DNA from: Rebecca billardiae RCC1528 | Lineage: Eukaryota > Haptophyta | Direction: 5' to 3' | Assembly: GCA_965240325.2 (NCBI GenBank) | Contig: OZ251222.1 | Span: forward strand, 62,001 to 126,000 | Length of the DNA: 64,000 bases | Shown: piece after piece, positions 53,137-61,447 of the stretch | How the letters are laid out: each line of letters starts with the position of its first letter | Position numbering within the stretch: the stretch's first letter is position 1 | The notes under the pieces: model-generated | What the model saw: only the letters and a program-made list of their open reading frames with translations | Databases searched by the model: none | Told to the model about the DNA's origin: nothing | Position numbers and translations under genes: made by a program

Positions 53137-56100
53137 ATGGTTTACCCACCGCTCGTACCCACTACTGGACCCCCTCGTGCGTTGCGAGCCTTGCTGTGCC
53201 CCGGCGCGGCTTGGGCAATGCCGGGTTGGCCGTGGCGCCCGCGGCGGCCGGCGCTGGCCATCATCACCGACCCTGGTCCAGACCCGGATGACTTCAAGGC
53301 GATCCTTCTCGCTGCGACGCTCCACCTGCGCGCGCGCATCACGCTCGCCGGCGTCGTGTGCAACGGCGGCGGCCAGCCGCTCGCCCGAGCCAAGCTCGCC
53401 CGCGCGCTGCTCGATCACGTGGGCGCGACCGACGTGCGCGTGGGGATCGGCTCGGTGGGCACGCCGTATGAGGCGCAGCCGCACGAGTTCGCGCTGGAGG
53501 GCTACGACGCGGTCGACGAGCGCCGGCTGGTGCGCGGCGCCGAGCTGCTGGTCAGCGTGCTGCGCGACGCGCGGCCGGCGAGCCTCACGCTCGTGTGCAT
53601 CTCGTCGCTGCGGGACGTGGCGGACCTGATGGCGGAGCACTCATCGCTCGTGCTCTCGCGCGTCGCGCGCGTCGTGGTGCAGGGCGGCCTCGAGCGCGCG
53701 GCCGACGCCGACGCCGACGCGGACGCCGACGCGGACGCCGACGCCGACGGCGCGCGCGGCTGGGTGCCCGACTCGAGCGTGAACAACGAGTACGACCGCG
53801 CGGCCGCGGCGGAGCTGTACGGCTTCTGCTTCGCGAACGCGCTGCCGCTGACGGTGCTCTCGAGGCACGCCGTGCCGCTCCTCCCCATGCAGCTCGCCAT
53901 CTCCTTTGCGCTGCGCACCAACTGCCCGATCATGACGTACCTGGCGGACGCGCAGGCGCTCGGCCTCGTCGGCCTGTGGCGCAAGCTGTGCGAGGGGCGG
54001 CTGCCCGCGCGGTGCACGAAGCAGTGGTACTTCGAGACGTTCTGCGGGGTCGACGCCGCCGCCTTCGCGCAGCGCGGCCTCGACGCCCTCGACGCCTCCG
54101 CCGACATCCGCCCGCAGCTGCACGGGTTTGTGAAGCCGTACGACGTGGTCGCGCTGATGGCCGCGCTGCCGCACACGCGCGCGCTCTTCCCGCCGCCCTC
54201 GCACGCGGTGCTGACGACGCGGCGGCGGGGAGGGCGGGCGGTGCGCGCGCAGCACGCGCTGTACCTCTCGCCCGACGCCGCGCCGCACGCCGACCACGTG
54301 CGCAACGTGCTGCGCGACGCGTACCACGAGGTTGTGGTCCGCACGCGCCCGGCCGCGCAGCCGCCGCACGGAGCGAGCGGCGCGCGCGGCGGCGGCGCGC
54401 GCGGCGGGGAGGCGGCCGAGGTGGCGTGCGGGCGCGAGGCGGCGGGCTCGGGCGCGGGCGAGGCGAGGCGGGTGGTGGTGGCGGCGGCGGCATCGAGCCA
54501 AGCGGGCGGAGCCGACGCCGCCGAGCGCGCGGCCTCGCCCGCGCGCCAGCCGCCGCGCGCAGCGCAGCAGGACGCTGTGCCGGGCGGCGGCGGCCCGCTG
54601 GCGCGCGCCGTGCGCCGCAGCAACTCGCTCGCCAGCCTGCTGAGCGGCTCGACGTGGAGCCGGCGCTCGACCAGGCACGGCAGCGCCGACAGCCCCTCCC
54701 TCTTCTCCCCCGCGCGCACCCCGGCCTCGGCCAAGGCCGACGACACCTCGCTCCGGATGCGCAGGCTGGCGGCTCTGCAGTACGGAGCGGACGACGGCGC
54801 GGCCGGCGCGCGCGGCGCGCGCGGCGACGCGGAGCTGTCGCAGGTGGGGCAGCGCGCCTTCCTGCCGCGCTGGGTCGGGCCGAGCGTGGCTGGGGGCGGC
54901 TTCGACGACGGCGCCTCGGCCGACGCGCCGTCTCCGCCGCCGCCCGCCCGCACCAACTCCGCCCTCGCCGCGTCGCCGCTCTCTCGACTCGCCCCGCTCG
55001 AGGCCGCGGAGGTCGAGGCCGCGCTGGCGCGCGCGCTCGCCGCCGCGCGGCAGCGGCACCGGCGCGTGTGGGCGCTCGCGGCGGCGATCGGGCTCGCCGG
55101 CCTCGCGGCGATGCCGTGCGCGTACGCCCTCGACGCGCACCTCGTCAGCCGCCGCCTCGGCGTCTCCTCCACGCAGGCGGTGCACGTGGACGACGGGCTG
55201 TGGGTGCGCTCGGGCGCCTACTACGCAGGCGCGGTCGTGTTCATAGTGCTCGCGATGCTCGGGCTGCACCCGACCGAGTGCGAGGCGGTGCGGATCCGCG
55301 CGGCGGCGGCGGGCGTGAGCGCGGTCTTCTGGCTCTACGCCGCGCTCATCTACCACCCGCTCACCACCGACGTCTGGGCGGGCCGCGCCGTGCGGGACGC
55401 GTCCTACCTCACCGTGTACGGCGCGCGCGCGGCCCAGCTCGTGCTCCGCGTGCGGGTGACGGCGCTGCTCGTCTGGTTCTGGGGCGCGGCGACGCTGATG
55501 GTGCTCGCGCTCGTGCCGCTCTGGTCGCGGCCGCGCGCGCTGCTCGGCGCGGCCTGGCGCTACGTCGGCCACGGCGTCATGCTCCCCACCGCCGCGCTCG
55601 AGATGCTCGAGCCTCTGCTGAGGGAGGCGGTGGCGGTGGCGGCCGCGCGCGTGCACGGCCGGACGCCCCCGAGGCCGCCATGGTTCGTGCCCGCGTACGC
55701 GCTCGCGGTCGCGCTCACGTGCGCGGTCAGCGCGCTCGCGCTCGCGCCGAGGCTGCGCGCCGGCGCGCAGGCCGCGCTCGCCCGCCTCCTGCGCACCGCC
55801 TCCACCGAGGCCGCCCTCGCGCCCTTCTGCTCGTTTGGCTCGCGCGCCGAGCGCGCGCCGAGCGCGATTGTGCCCGAGGCCCTTCTCTCCTTCCTGCCGT
55901 GCGAGCTGAGCGCCGGCGTGCTGGGCTCGCTCGAGCAGCTGCTCGCGCGCGCGACCGAGCTCGCCGGCGCGCCCGACGCGAGCGCCCGCGGCGCGCGCCG
56001 CCGCGTGCGCGCCGCCCTCGCGCAGCCATTCGCGCGCAGGCCGCCCAGGAGGGCGAGTGTCGCCCCCGAGCCGCGCGGCCGGCGCGCGCCCTCGGGCGGC

Positions 56101-56994
56101 GCCGCCGCCGCCCGCCTCACGCCGGCTGGAGGAGCGCGTGGCCGGCCGACGGCAGCCGCCCCGCGGCAGGCGCAGGCTGGCGGGCTGGGCCGGCTCCCGC
56201 TGCTCGGCACCTTCAACCGCCAGCGCTCCAACTACGGCACGTGCGGGGCCACGGCCGAGACCGGCGCGCGCTCGTCGCGCGCAGCCGACGGCCGCGCGTC
56301 GGACGGCGGGCTGGCGACGGCGCAGTGGCTCCAGCTCTCGGCCGGCGGCGTGCTCGGCGGCCGCGCGTCGCGCGCGGACGAGCCGATGCAGGCGGACGCC
56401 TTCGTCGTGCACTCCGCGCAGGACAGCCCGGCCGCGCGCGCCGCCGCGCTCCGCCGCTGGGCCTCCGACTTTGAGCGCGCGCGCGGCCGCGCGCCGGTCG
56501 TCTACCTCGACGCCATGTGTTGCGACCCGGCGCTGCGGCCGGAGGAGCTGCTCGCGCACGCGCCCGCGTACCTCGCGCGCTGCGAGCGGCTGCTGCTGCT
56601 CGCCACGCCGACGCTGCTCGACCAGCTCAGCTGCGCGTGCGAGTGCGTCCTCTGGCGCCTCCTCGGCGGGCGCGTCGACGACGTCGACGTCATGCTGGCG
56701 CCCACGCCCGGCGAGGCGGACGCCAACGCCGAGGTGCGCGCGGCCGTCGCCGCCGTCGACTCGTTCCACGTCATGTACGCGCGCGCGCCCGCGCAGCCGG
56801 CCGTGGCGCACATGCTCGCGCAAGTCGTCGAGCTGATGACGGTGGGCACGTTCAACTCCGCGCTGCGCTCGCTGCTCCCGCGCTTCCACGCGGCGGCGGC
56901 GAGCTGGTCCACGAGCGCCTACCTCGCGTCGTTCGAAGCGGGGGACGACGACAATCACCATCGGCGGAGTCACGATCACGTGACGAGGGGATGA
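53137..56994 (+). CDS. nucleoside hydrolase - membrane - TIR-like fusion protein
   Basis: One exon, 1,285 residues from the first ATG. Residues about 40-345 are an inosine/uridine-type nucleoside hydrolase: IITDPGPDPDDFKAILLAA at 42-60 holds the calcium-binding Asp cluster, and VPDSSVNNEYDRAAAAELY near 210-228 matches the NNxxD substrate loop. An (Ala-Asp) repeat (6-nt units at 53702-53748) interrupts this domain. Residues 400-640 are low complexity. Residues about 643-875 hold several hydrophobic helices (ALAAAIGLAGLAAMPCAYA, YAGAVVFIVLAMLGL, FVPAYALAVALTCAVSALAL). Residues 1087-1230 are TIR-like: DAFVVHSAQDSPAARAAALR, PVVYLDAMCCDPALRPEELL, LLLATPTLLDQLSCACECVLW. Glu1169 lies where NAD-cleaving TIR domains have their catalytic Glu, but the usual Trp before Cys is Ser. 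The TIR-like part resembles the membrane protein at 35288-37984. In-frame introns cannot be excluded. Confidence 0.75.
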   Translation: MVYPPLVPTTGPPRALRALLCPGAAWAMPGWPWRPRRPALAIITDPGPDPDDFKAILLAATLHLRARITLAGVVCNGGGQPLARAKLARALLDHVGATDVRVGIGSVGTPYEAQPHEFALEGYDAVDERRLVRGAELLVSVLRDARPASLTLVCISSLRDVADLMAEHSSLVLSRVARVVVQGGLERAADADADADADADADADGARGWVPDSSVNNEYDRAAAAELYGFCFANALPLTVLSRHAVPLLPMQLAISFALRTNCPIMTYLADAQALGLVGLWRKLCEGRLPARCTKQWYFETFCGVDAAAFAQRGLDALDASADIRPQLHGFVKPYDVVALMAALPHTRALFPPPSHAVLTTRRRGGRAVRAQHALYLSPDAAPHADHVRNVLRDAYHEVVVRTRPAAQPPHGASGARGGGARGGEAAEVACGREAAGSGAGEARRVVVAAAASSQAGGADAAERAASPARQPPRAAQQDAVPGGGGPLARAVRRSNSLASLLSGSTWSRRSTRHGSADSPSLFSPARTPASAKADDTSLRMRRLAALQYGADDGAAGARGARGDAELSQVGQRAFLPRWVGPSVAGGGFDDGASADAPSPPPPARTNSALAASPLSRLAPLEAAEVEAALARALAAARQRHRRVWALAAAIGLAGLAAMPCAYALDAHLVSRRLGVSSTQAVHVDDGLWVRSGAYYAGAVVFIVLAMLGLHPTECEAVRIRAAAAGVSAVFWLYAALIYHPLTTDVWAGRAVRDASYLTVYGARAAQLVLRVRVTALLVWFWGAATLMVLALVPLWSRPRALLGAAWRYVGHGVMLPTAALEMLEPLLREAVAVAAARVHGRTPPRPPWFVPAYALAVALTCAVSALALAPRLRAGAQAALARLLRTASTEAALAPFCSFGSRAERAPSAIVPEALLSFLPCELSAGVLGSLEQLLARATELAGAPDASARGARRRVRAALAQPFARRPPRRASVAPEPRGRRAPSGGAAAARLTPAGGARGRPTAAAPRQAQAGGLGRLPLLGTFNRQRSNYGTCGATAETGARSSRAADGRASDGGLATAQWLQLSAGGVLGGRASRADEPMQADAFVVHSAQDSPAARAAALRRWASDFERARGRAPVVYLDAMCCDPALRPEELLAHAPAYLARCERLLLLATPTLLDQLSCACECVLWRLLGGRVDDVDVMLAPTPGEADANAEVRAAVAAVDSFHVMYARAPAQPAVAHMLAQVVELMTVGTFNSALRSLLPRFHAAAASWSTSAYLASFEAGDDDNHHRRSHDHVTRG
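53702..53748. repeat. 6-nt tandem repeat coding Ala-Asp
   Basis: Eight units of gccgac/gcggac encode an (AD)n loop within the nucleoside hydrolase domain. Confidence 0.9.
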
Positions 56995-57145
56995 AGCCTC
57001 GGCCTCCGAGTCCGAACGATTCGGATAGAACGAAGAGGCCTGACCGAAGAGGCCTACTATACTATAGATTCATCGCGCCGAGCTTAGTAGTGTCTGTGCT
57101 CGATCATCCGTTCTTATTCTATTAGTAGATGATGATGATGCCAAT

Positions 57146-57202
<57 letters not shown>

Positions 57203-57818
57203 TTCGAGACGACGGCTGACGACGCGTCATGGCACCGCGACCACCGCGGTGGCGCGCGCGCGTCGACGCCAGACGGTGCGTCGAGCTGCTTCCGCTCGGC
57301 GATGTCAGAGTGATGGGCGACTACGAGGGGGGGGGGACGACGGCGAGGAGCGCTGATCCTGGTGTTTGTCTCTGCTGCTCGATCTGCTGCTACAGCTTGC
57401 TGACTCTGACGCCTGCCCGTTTCATACCACGTCGTTAATATATATAAATATAATATAATATTATTATAAAACAATTATATTATTATATGACGACGACGCA
57501 TCAGCAGGTCCGACGGTAGGACTAAGGACGGCGCAGGTCACGATCGTCCTGATTCCATCGGTGGCGGCAGTGCCCGATCGTCGACAAGTCGGCGTTGGAA
57601 TGGCAGAGCATAGCAGCCTGCTCGTCACTTATTGCTTGCTGCATCACCGCGATCGTCGTCGAATGACTTGAATTCTTTGAGCGCAGCGGCCTTGGGCTTG
57701 AGGTTGAGCTGCTGGAGGTATACAGTCAGCACCGGGGGCACCCGTCAGGGGTCCGTCAGGGGTCGCGCCAGCAACCGTGGACTGGTGAATGATGCCGCCG
57801 CCGTCAGCATGAACCTCG
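56995..57818. other. spacer with TA microsatellite
   Basis: A (TA)n tract at about 57151-57200 and an AT-rich patch at 57436-57487. No gene recognised. Confidence 0.55.
57151..57200. repeat. (TA)n microsatellite
   Basis: About 25 TA units. Confidence 0.95.
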
Positions 57819-58655
57819 TCACAGCCTTGAGCGCTCCCACGCGGCGAGCGGCCGGGCTGGTTGGAAGCTGGGCGCGCGCTTCTCGAGCCACGCCCTCCCA
57901 GCCTCTGCTGCGTCCGGGTGCGCGCCGCACTGCGCATGCCGGGCGGCCTCGTTGTCCAAGGTCTGGCTCAGGGACAGCCCGTCGTTCTCGATCAGATTCC
58001 GCTTCATGGCGTAGAGCGCCAGCGGCGCAAACGACGCCAGCCGCCGTGCGGCTGACGCGACATGTGCGTCGAGCGCGGCCACGTCAGGCTCGACGCCGCT
58101 CACCAGCCCGAGCGCAAGCGCGCGATCGGCATCGAACTTGTCGGCGAGTAGGCAGAGCTCGCGCGCCTTGGCTGGCCCCACAATGCGTGGCAGGAAGTAC
58201 GAATAGCCGAAGTCGCCCGAGAGCCCCACCGAGATGAAGGCCGTACTGAAGCGAGCACTGGCCACAGCAAAGCGCAGATCGCAAGCGCATGCGAGTGACA
58301 GGCCGGCACCGGCGCAGCCGCCGTTGATGGCGCACACCGTGACCTGCGGCATGTCATGCAAGAGCTGCGAGACGCTCATACTCAGCCGAAGCACGCGCGT
58401 GGATGTCTCCAGAGGCAGGCTGCCACCCTCTGAAAAGCCTGACGAAGCGCCACCGTCGGTGAGGTCGCCCCCAACGCAGAACGCCTTCCCGGCTCCCGTG
58501 AGCACGACCACTCGCGCGCTGCTGTGCGCGATCTTGTCCAGGGCATCCATCAGCCCGCGTACAAGCTCGTCGTTCAGCGCGTTCAGCGCGTGTGGACGGT
58601 TGAGCGTGATGGTGGCAACGCCATCGTTGATCTCGTGAATGACCGCAGCCGCCAT
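57819..58655 (-). CDS. enoyl-CoA hydratase/isomerase family protein
   Basis: Single exon, 278 residues, ATG start. Crotonase fold: ATITLNRPHALNALNDELV near the start, VVVLTGAGKAFCVGGDL (first oxyanion-hole segment), VTVCAINGGCAGAGLSLACACDLRF, GLSGDFGYSYFLPRIVG and LALGLVSGVEPDVAALDAHV. The segment that carries the first catalytic Glu in classical hydratases reads TAFISVG here, and the second is Asp in SGDFG. That pattern is typical of the broader PaaG/EchA-like group rather than mitochondrial short-chain hydratase, so the substrate cannot be named. There is no clear targeting signal or C-terminal SKL, though it ends in SRL, which is a functional peroxisomal (PTS1) signal; peroxisomal location is therefore likely. 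Confidence 0.85.
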   Translation of the reverse strand: MAAAVIHEINDGVATITLNRPHALNALNDELVRGLMDALDKIAHSSARVVVLTGAGKAFCVGGDLTDGGASSGFSEGGSLPLETSTRVLRLSMSVSQLLHDMPQVTVCAINGGCAGAGLSLACACDLRFAVASARFSTAFISVGLSGDFGYSYFLPRIVGPAKARELCLLADKFDADRALALGLVSGVEPDVAALDAHVASAARRLASFAPLALYAMKRNLIENDGLSLSQTLDNEAARHAQCGAHPDAAEAGRAWLEKRAPSFQPARPLAAWERSRL

Positions 58656-58913
58656 GCTTTCATTGCTTTGCGCTGCACGGGACGCACAAACGGCCCTTGG
58701 CTGAGGTCCGTGGTGAATGAATCACTGTCACTGATCAAGAGCCAAGACTCAAGAGTCCTACTGTACCGACTGTACTGACACTGTACGGTAGGTTAATGTA
58801 GTTAGTTGTACGTACAATCGTAGTAGTGATCGACTGAGCACTGTGCATAGTAACGACGCATTTCATCGCAGCATCGCGCACTTGCAAGGTATCTCTGCGG
58901 CGTTGGGCGAATC
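58656..58913. other. short spacer between two minus-strand genes
   Basis: 258 nt holding the 3' flank of COQ7 and the 5' flank of the hydratase gene. Nothing else seen. Confidence 0.5.
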
Positions 58914-59729
58914 TCACACTCGTCGCGCGACGTCCGCTGCGACCGCGCTGCCCACGCGCACGACCGTCATCCATGCCGGCAGGAGCGTGCTGGCCACAAC
59001 GCCACGGCGGGCTCCATCTGTCGCGCCCAGAGCCTCCGACAGCCTGTTGGCCGCGTCGTCCTTGTGATGCACCTCCTCCGCGCAGCAGTGCTCCAGCAGC
59101 CGGATGAGCTCTTCACACCCACCCTCCGCCCGCAGCGTCGTGATCTGGTGCACGTAGTGCTCCTCAACGAATGTCTCGACCGCCTCCACCGTCGCAAACA
59201 GCCCAGCGCGCCCGGCGACGAGTGTCGGCGCGAATCCGAGGAGCCAGCCCACGACGTTCCACAGCGGGAGCAGCGACGTTCGTCGCTCGGGTGCAACGAC
59301 GTGCTTCATGAGCTCGAGGTGCTCCGACTCGGTACGCCGGTGCTCCTGCGCGAACGCCAGAGCGTCTGGCGGGAGAGGCGCGCCGACTGCTGTGCGCACA
59401 CCCATGGCGGCGAGTGCACCCTGGTAGATTTGCACGGCACCGGTCTCGCCGGCAACGTTGGACGACATCTCGCGGTCGAGAAAATGCCATGTGGACCCAC
59501 GGCTGTGGAATAGCCGCTCCCCGTCTGCATATGTGAAGTTGCAGTACGCCGCGGCACGCGGGCGGCCGGGCTTTTTGGCCTCCTCCCGCAGCCACTTGTC
59601 GAGGATCTCGCGGCGGATGCCGGGCAGGTCGAACGTCGCAGATGCGGGCGCGCCCGGAGCAGCATGCAGGGTGCGGCGCCAAGCGCACGTCGCGAACACG
59701 CGCGTCGTGCGGGACGAGCGCACGAACAT
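58914..59729 (-). CDS. COQ7: ubiquinone biosynthesis di-iron hydroxylase COQ7
   Basis: Hydroxylates demethoxyubiquinone in mitochondria, the penultimate step of ubiquinone synthesis. Single exon, 271 residues from ATG 59729, which gives an Arg-rich mitochondrial presequence (MFVRSSRTTRVFATCAWRR). All di-iron ligands appear to be present: ETGAVQIYQGAL, RRTESEHLELM, EAVETFVEEHYVHQ and CCAEEVHHKDD. The family loop SLLPLWNVVGWLLGFAPTL is also clear. An N-terminal extension (about residues 30-95, with CNFTYADGERLFHSRGSTWH) is longer than in yeast or human proteins. The frame stays open far upstream, but that part reads antisense to the Rogdi-like gene. Divergent from that gene with 196 nt between. 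Confidence 0.88.
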   Translation of the reverse strand: MFVRSSRTTRVFATCAWRRTLHAAPGAPASATFDLPGIRREILDKWLREEAKKPGRPRAAAYCNFTYADGERLFHSRGSTWHFLDREMSSNVAGETGAVQIYQGALAAMGVRTAVGAPLPPDALAFAQEHRRTESEHLELMKHVVAPERRTSLLPLWNVVGWLLGFAPTLVAGRAGLFATVEAVETFVEEHYVHQITTLRAEGGCEELIRLLEHCCAEEVHHKDDAANRLSEALGATDGARRGVVASTLLPAWMTVVRVGSAVAADVARRV

Positions 59730-59925
59730 CTCGGTGCGCGTGGACGGGTTCGCGTCCTCGGCCGCGAAGACGCGCGAGGCCGGCTGAATTCCAGAACAAG
59801 TTGGCTTGGCTTTCCGCCGGGAAATTCGTCCGGTGGCGCCCGGACAGTCACTTTCCACTTGTGCGGCGCTCTGCTGCGGGCGCGACGAGCCCACGACGTG
59901 ATTCCTGTGCGAACAGCGGCGGGCA
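59730..59925. promoter_or_regulatory. shared upstream region, COQ7 and Rogdi-like gene
   Basis: 196 nt between divergent ATGs; no named motif. Confidence 0.4.
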
Positions 59926-60801
59926 ATGGCGCACGACGAGCTCCACTGGCTCCTCGGCTCCGAGCTTGCCGCCCTACGAGTGCGCGAGGCAAAGCTGCTC
60001 CAGGGGATCACGCATGCGCTGTCGCAGTCTGACGAGAGCCTCTGGATGGAGAGGGCGGAGCTGCGGTGCCGCCTCGGCCTGCATGGCGCACATGTCATGT
60101 CCACCGAGGTCGAGTGTTCTGTGAGCTCGCCGCGCGGCTCGCATGGGCGCTCGAACGCGCAACACGAGCCTGCGAGGCTAGTGGGTCCAGCTAATATCTG
60201 GCTGACGCAAGTGCTCACGGCCATGAACCACGCGCAGGCCGCCCTCGAGCACGTCGCTATCCTCGACGCATTGTGCATGCGGACCGAGCAGCGGCGCGGT
60301 GGTGCCGCTGTTCACGAGGTCAGCCTGCTCGTCGACCGCCTGTGCCAGTCGCTACGCCTAGCGCAGCGCGCGCTCGTGCAGTCACCGGCTGATGTCTGGT
60401 GGCGCCTCTCGCCCTCCACACCTGCGGCGAAGGAAGGTGGCACGCCAGGCCGCAGTGGCAGCAGCGACTTTGCGGCAAGGTTCCGCGTCGAGAACACATC
60501 GCTGTGCCTCACAGTTGCGCCCGTCATCGGACGGCCCGACCTGCAGCGCACGGTGGCGCCGCAGTACCTCCAGCTGCACGAGACGCACGAGGCGCACGCC
60601 CAGCTCCCCTCTCTGCAGCTATGCCAGGCTTCGCTCGAGCAGGCAATCACGCACGCCATGCGCTTCCGTGAGAAGCTGAGGAGTGCTTGCCTCGTCAACG
60701 CGCACGGGCTGGCAACTGCCCTGCCCCGGAGTGGCGGCGCGGAGCCCGCTGAAACGCGTGCAGTGGTGTCATCGGGTGCAGACGTGCAGGCAGTGCATTA
60801 G
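59926..60801 (+). CDS. ROGDI: Rogdi/Rav2-like protein (V-ATPase assembly)
   Basis: Single exon, 291 residues, ATG start. Length and block order match the Rogdi leucine-zipper family. An N-terminal helix ELHWLLGSELAALRVREAKL comes first. A helix IWLTQVLTAMNHAQAALEHV sits near residue 92. Then come HEVSLLVDRLCQSLRLAQRAL, RFRVENTSLCLTVAPVIG (the LCLTV core is typical of Rogdi) and a C-terminal helix LCQASLEQAITHAMRFREKL. Rogdi is the metazoan relative of yeast Rav2, a subunit of the RAVE complex that reassembles the vacuolar proton pump. The match is from memory of the family pattern, so confidence is moderate. No signal or membrane helix. Confidence 0.6.
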   Translation: MAHDELHWLLGSELAALRVREAKLLQGITHALSQSDESLWMERAELRCRLGLHGAHVMSTEVECSVSSPRGSHGRSNAQHEPARLVGPANIWLTQVLTAMNHAQAALEHVAILDALCMRTEQRRGGAAVHEVSLLVDRLCQSLRLAQRALVQSPADVWWRLSPSTPAAKEGGTPGRSGSSDFAARFRVENTSLCLTVAPVIGRPDLQRTVAPQYLQLHETHEAHAQLPSLQLCQASLEQAITHAMRFREKLRSACLVNAHGLATALPRSGGAEPAETRAVVSSGADVQAVH

Positions 60802-60869
60802 GAGTGTACCCGTGGGTGCTCGGTTTATTGAGCCAGCTAGATATATATATAGTGACGCGTGTTACTATT

Positions 60870-61182
60870 TGTCAGGGAACGCGTCTCGAGGCTTGACGGT
60901 CGCGAGGTCGGTCGACGGCTTCGGCTCTTATTTGCGGTGGAGAGCTCAGCGTGTTTTGAGTGATCGGCTCATGTTTCGTTCACGAGTTTCGGAAGCATCT
61001 AGAATGCTTCCAGATGCCGCCGCCAGCCATGCTGTCCTGCTGTATTTTAGGATGAGGTTCAGGTTGATTTTGGAGGATTTTGTGCGAGCGCCGCCGCAGC
61101 GGTCGCGCCGCCACTGTGTGACTGCGAGTAAAATGTTGGATTGGAAATTGGAAATCACTGTAGATTGGCGATTCCTTTGACA
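60870..61182 (-). mobile_element. 3' LTR of the retrotransposon
   Basis: 313 nt bounded by tgtca at 60870 and tgaca at 61182, so on the minus strand it runs TG...CA with 5-bp perfect inverted ends. Immediately upstream on the element strand is a polypurine tract (gattgaggggggg, 61183-61195). The 5-nt flank ctatt (60865-60869) would be one target-site copy; the other is outside the window. Confidence 0.7.
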
Positions 61183-61447
61183 CCCCCCCTCAATCCAATA
61201 TGCGCTCGTCTGTGAGGACTAAGCTTGGATTATGAGTGATTTTGGGCTTGGTATTGTTTGTGCATCTGTGTGCATGAGTGAATTGGAGTCAGTAATGGTT
61301 GCCAATGCCAGGATACGGGTCATGTGCTGGGACTTCCGTGTGACGGTTTTGGGTAACCCGAGTCAGTCCTGGGCTTATTTGCACCATATGTTCACTCTTT
61401 GGCCTTGATTTTGGACCTTGTTATTGGGTCATGCCCTGCCTTGATAG

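Noticed and set aside
53641-56979. 1,112-codon antisense frame under the nucleoside hydrolase-TIR gene
   Set aside because: An antisense shadow of a GC3-biased gene; its translation is Arg/Ala/Glu-rich without domain motifs.
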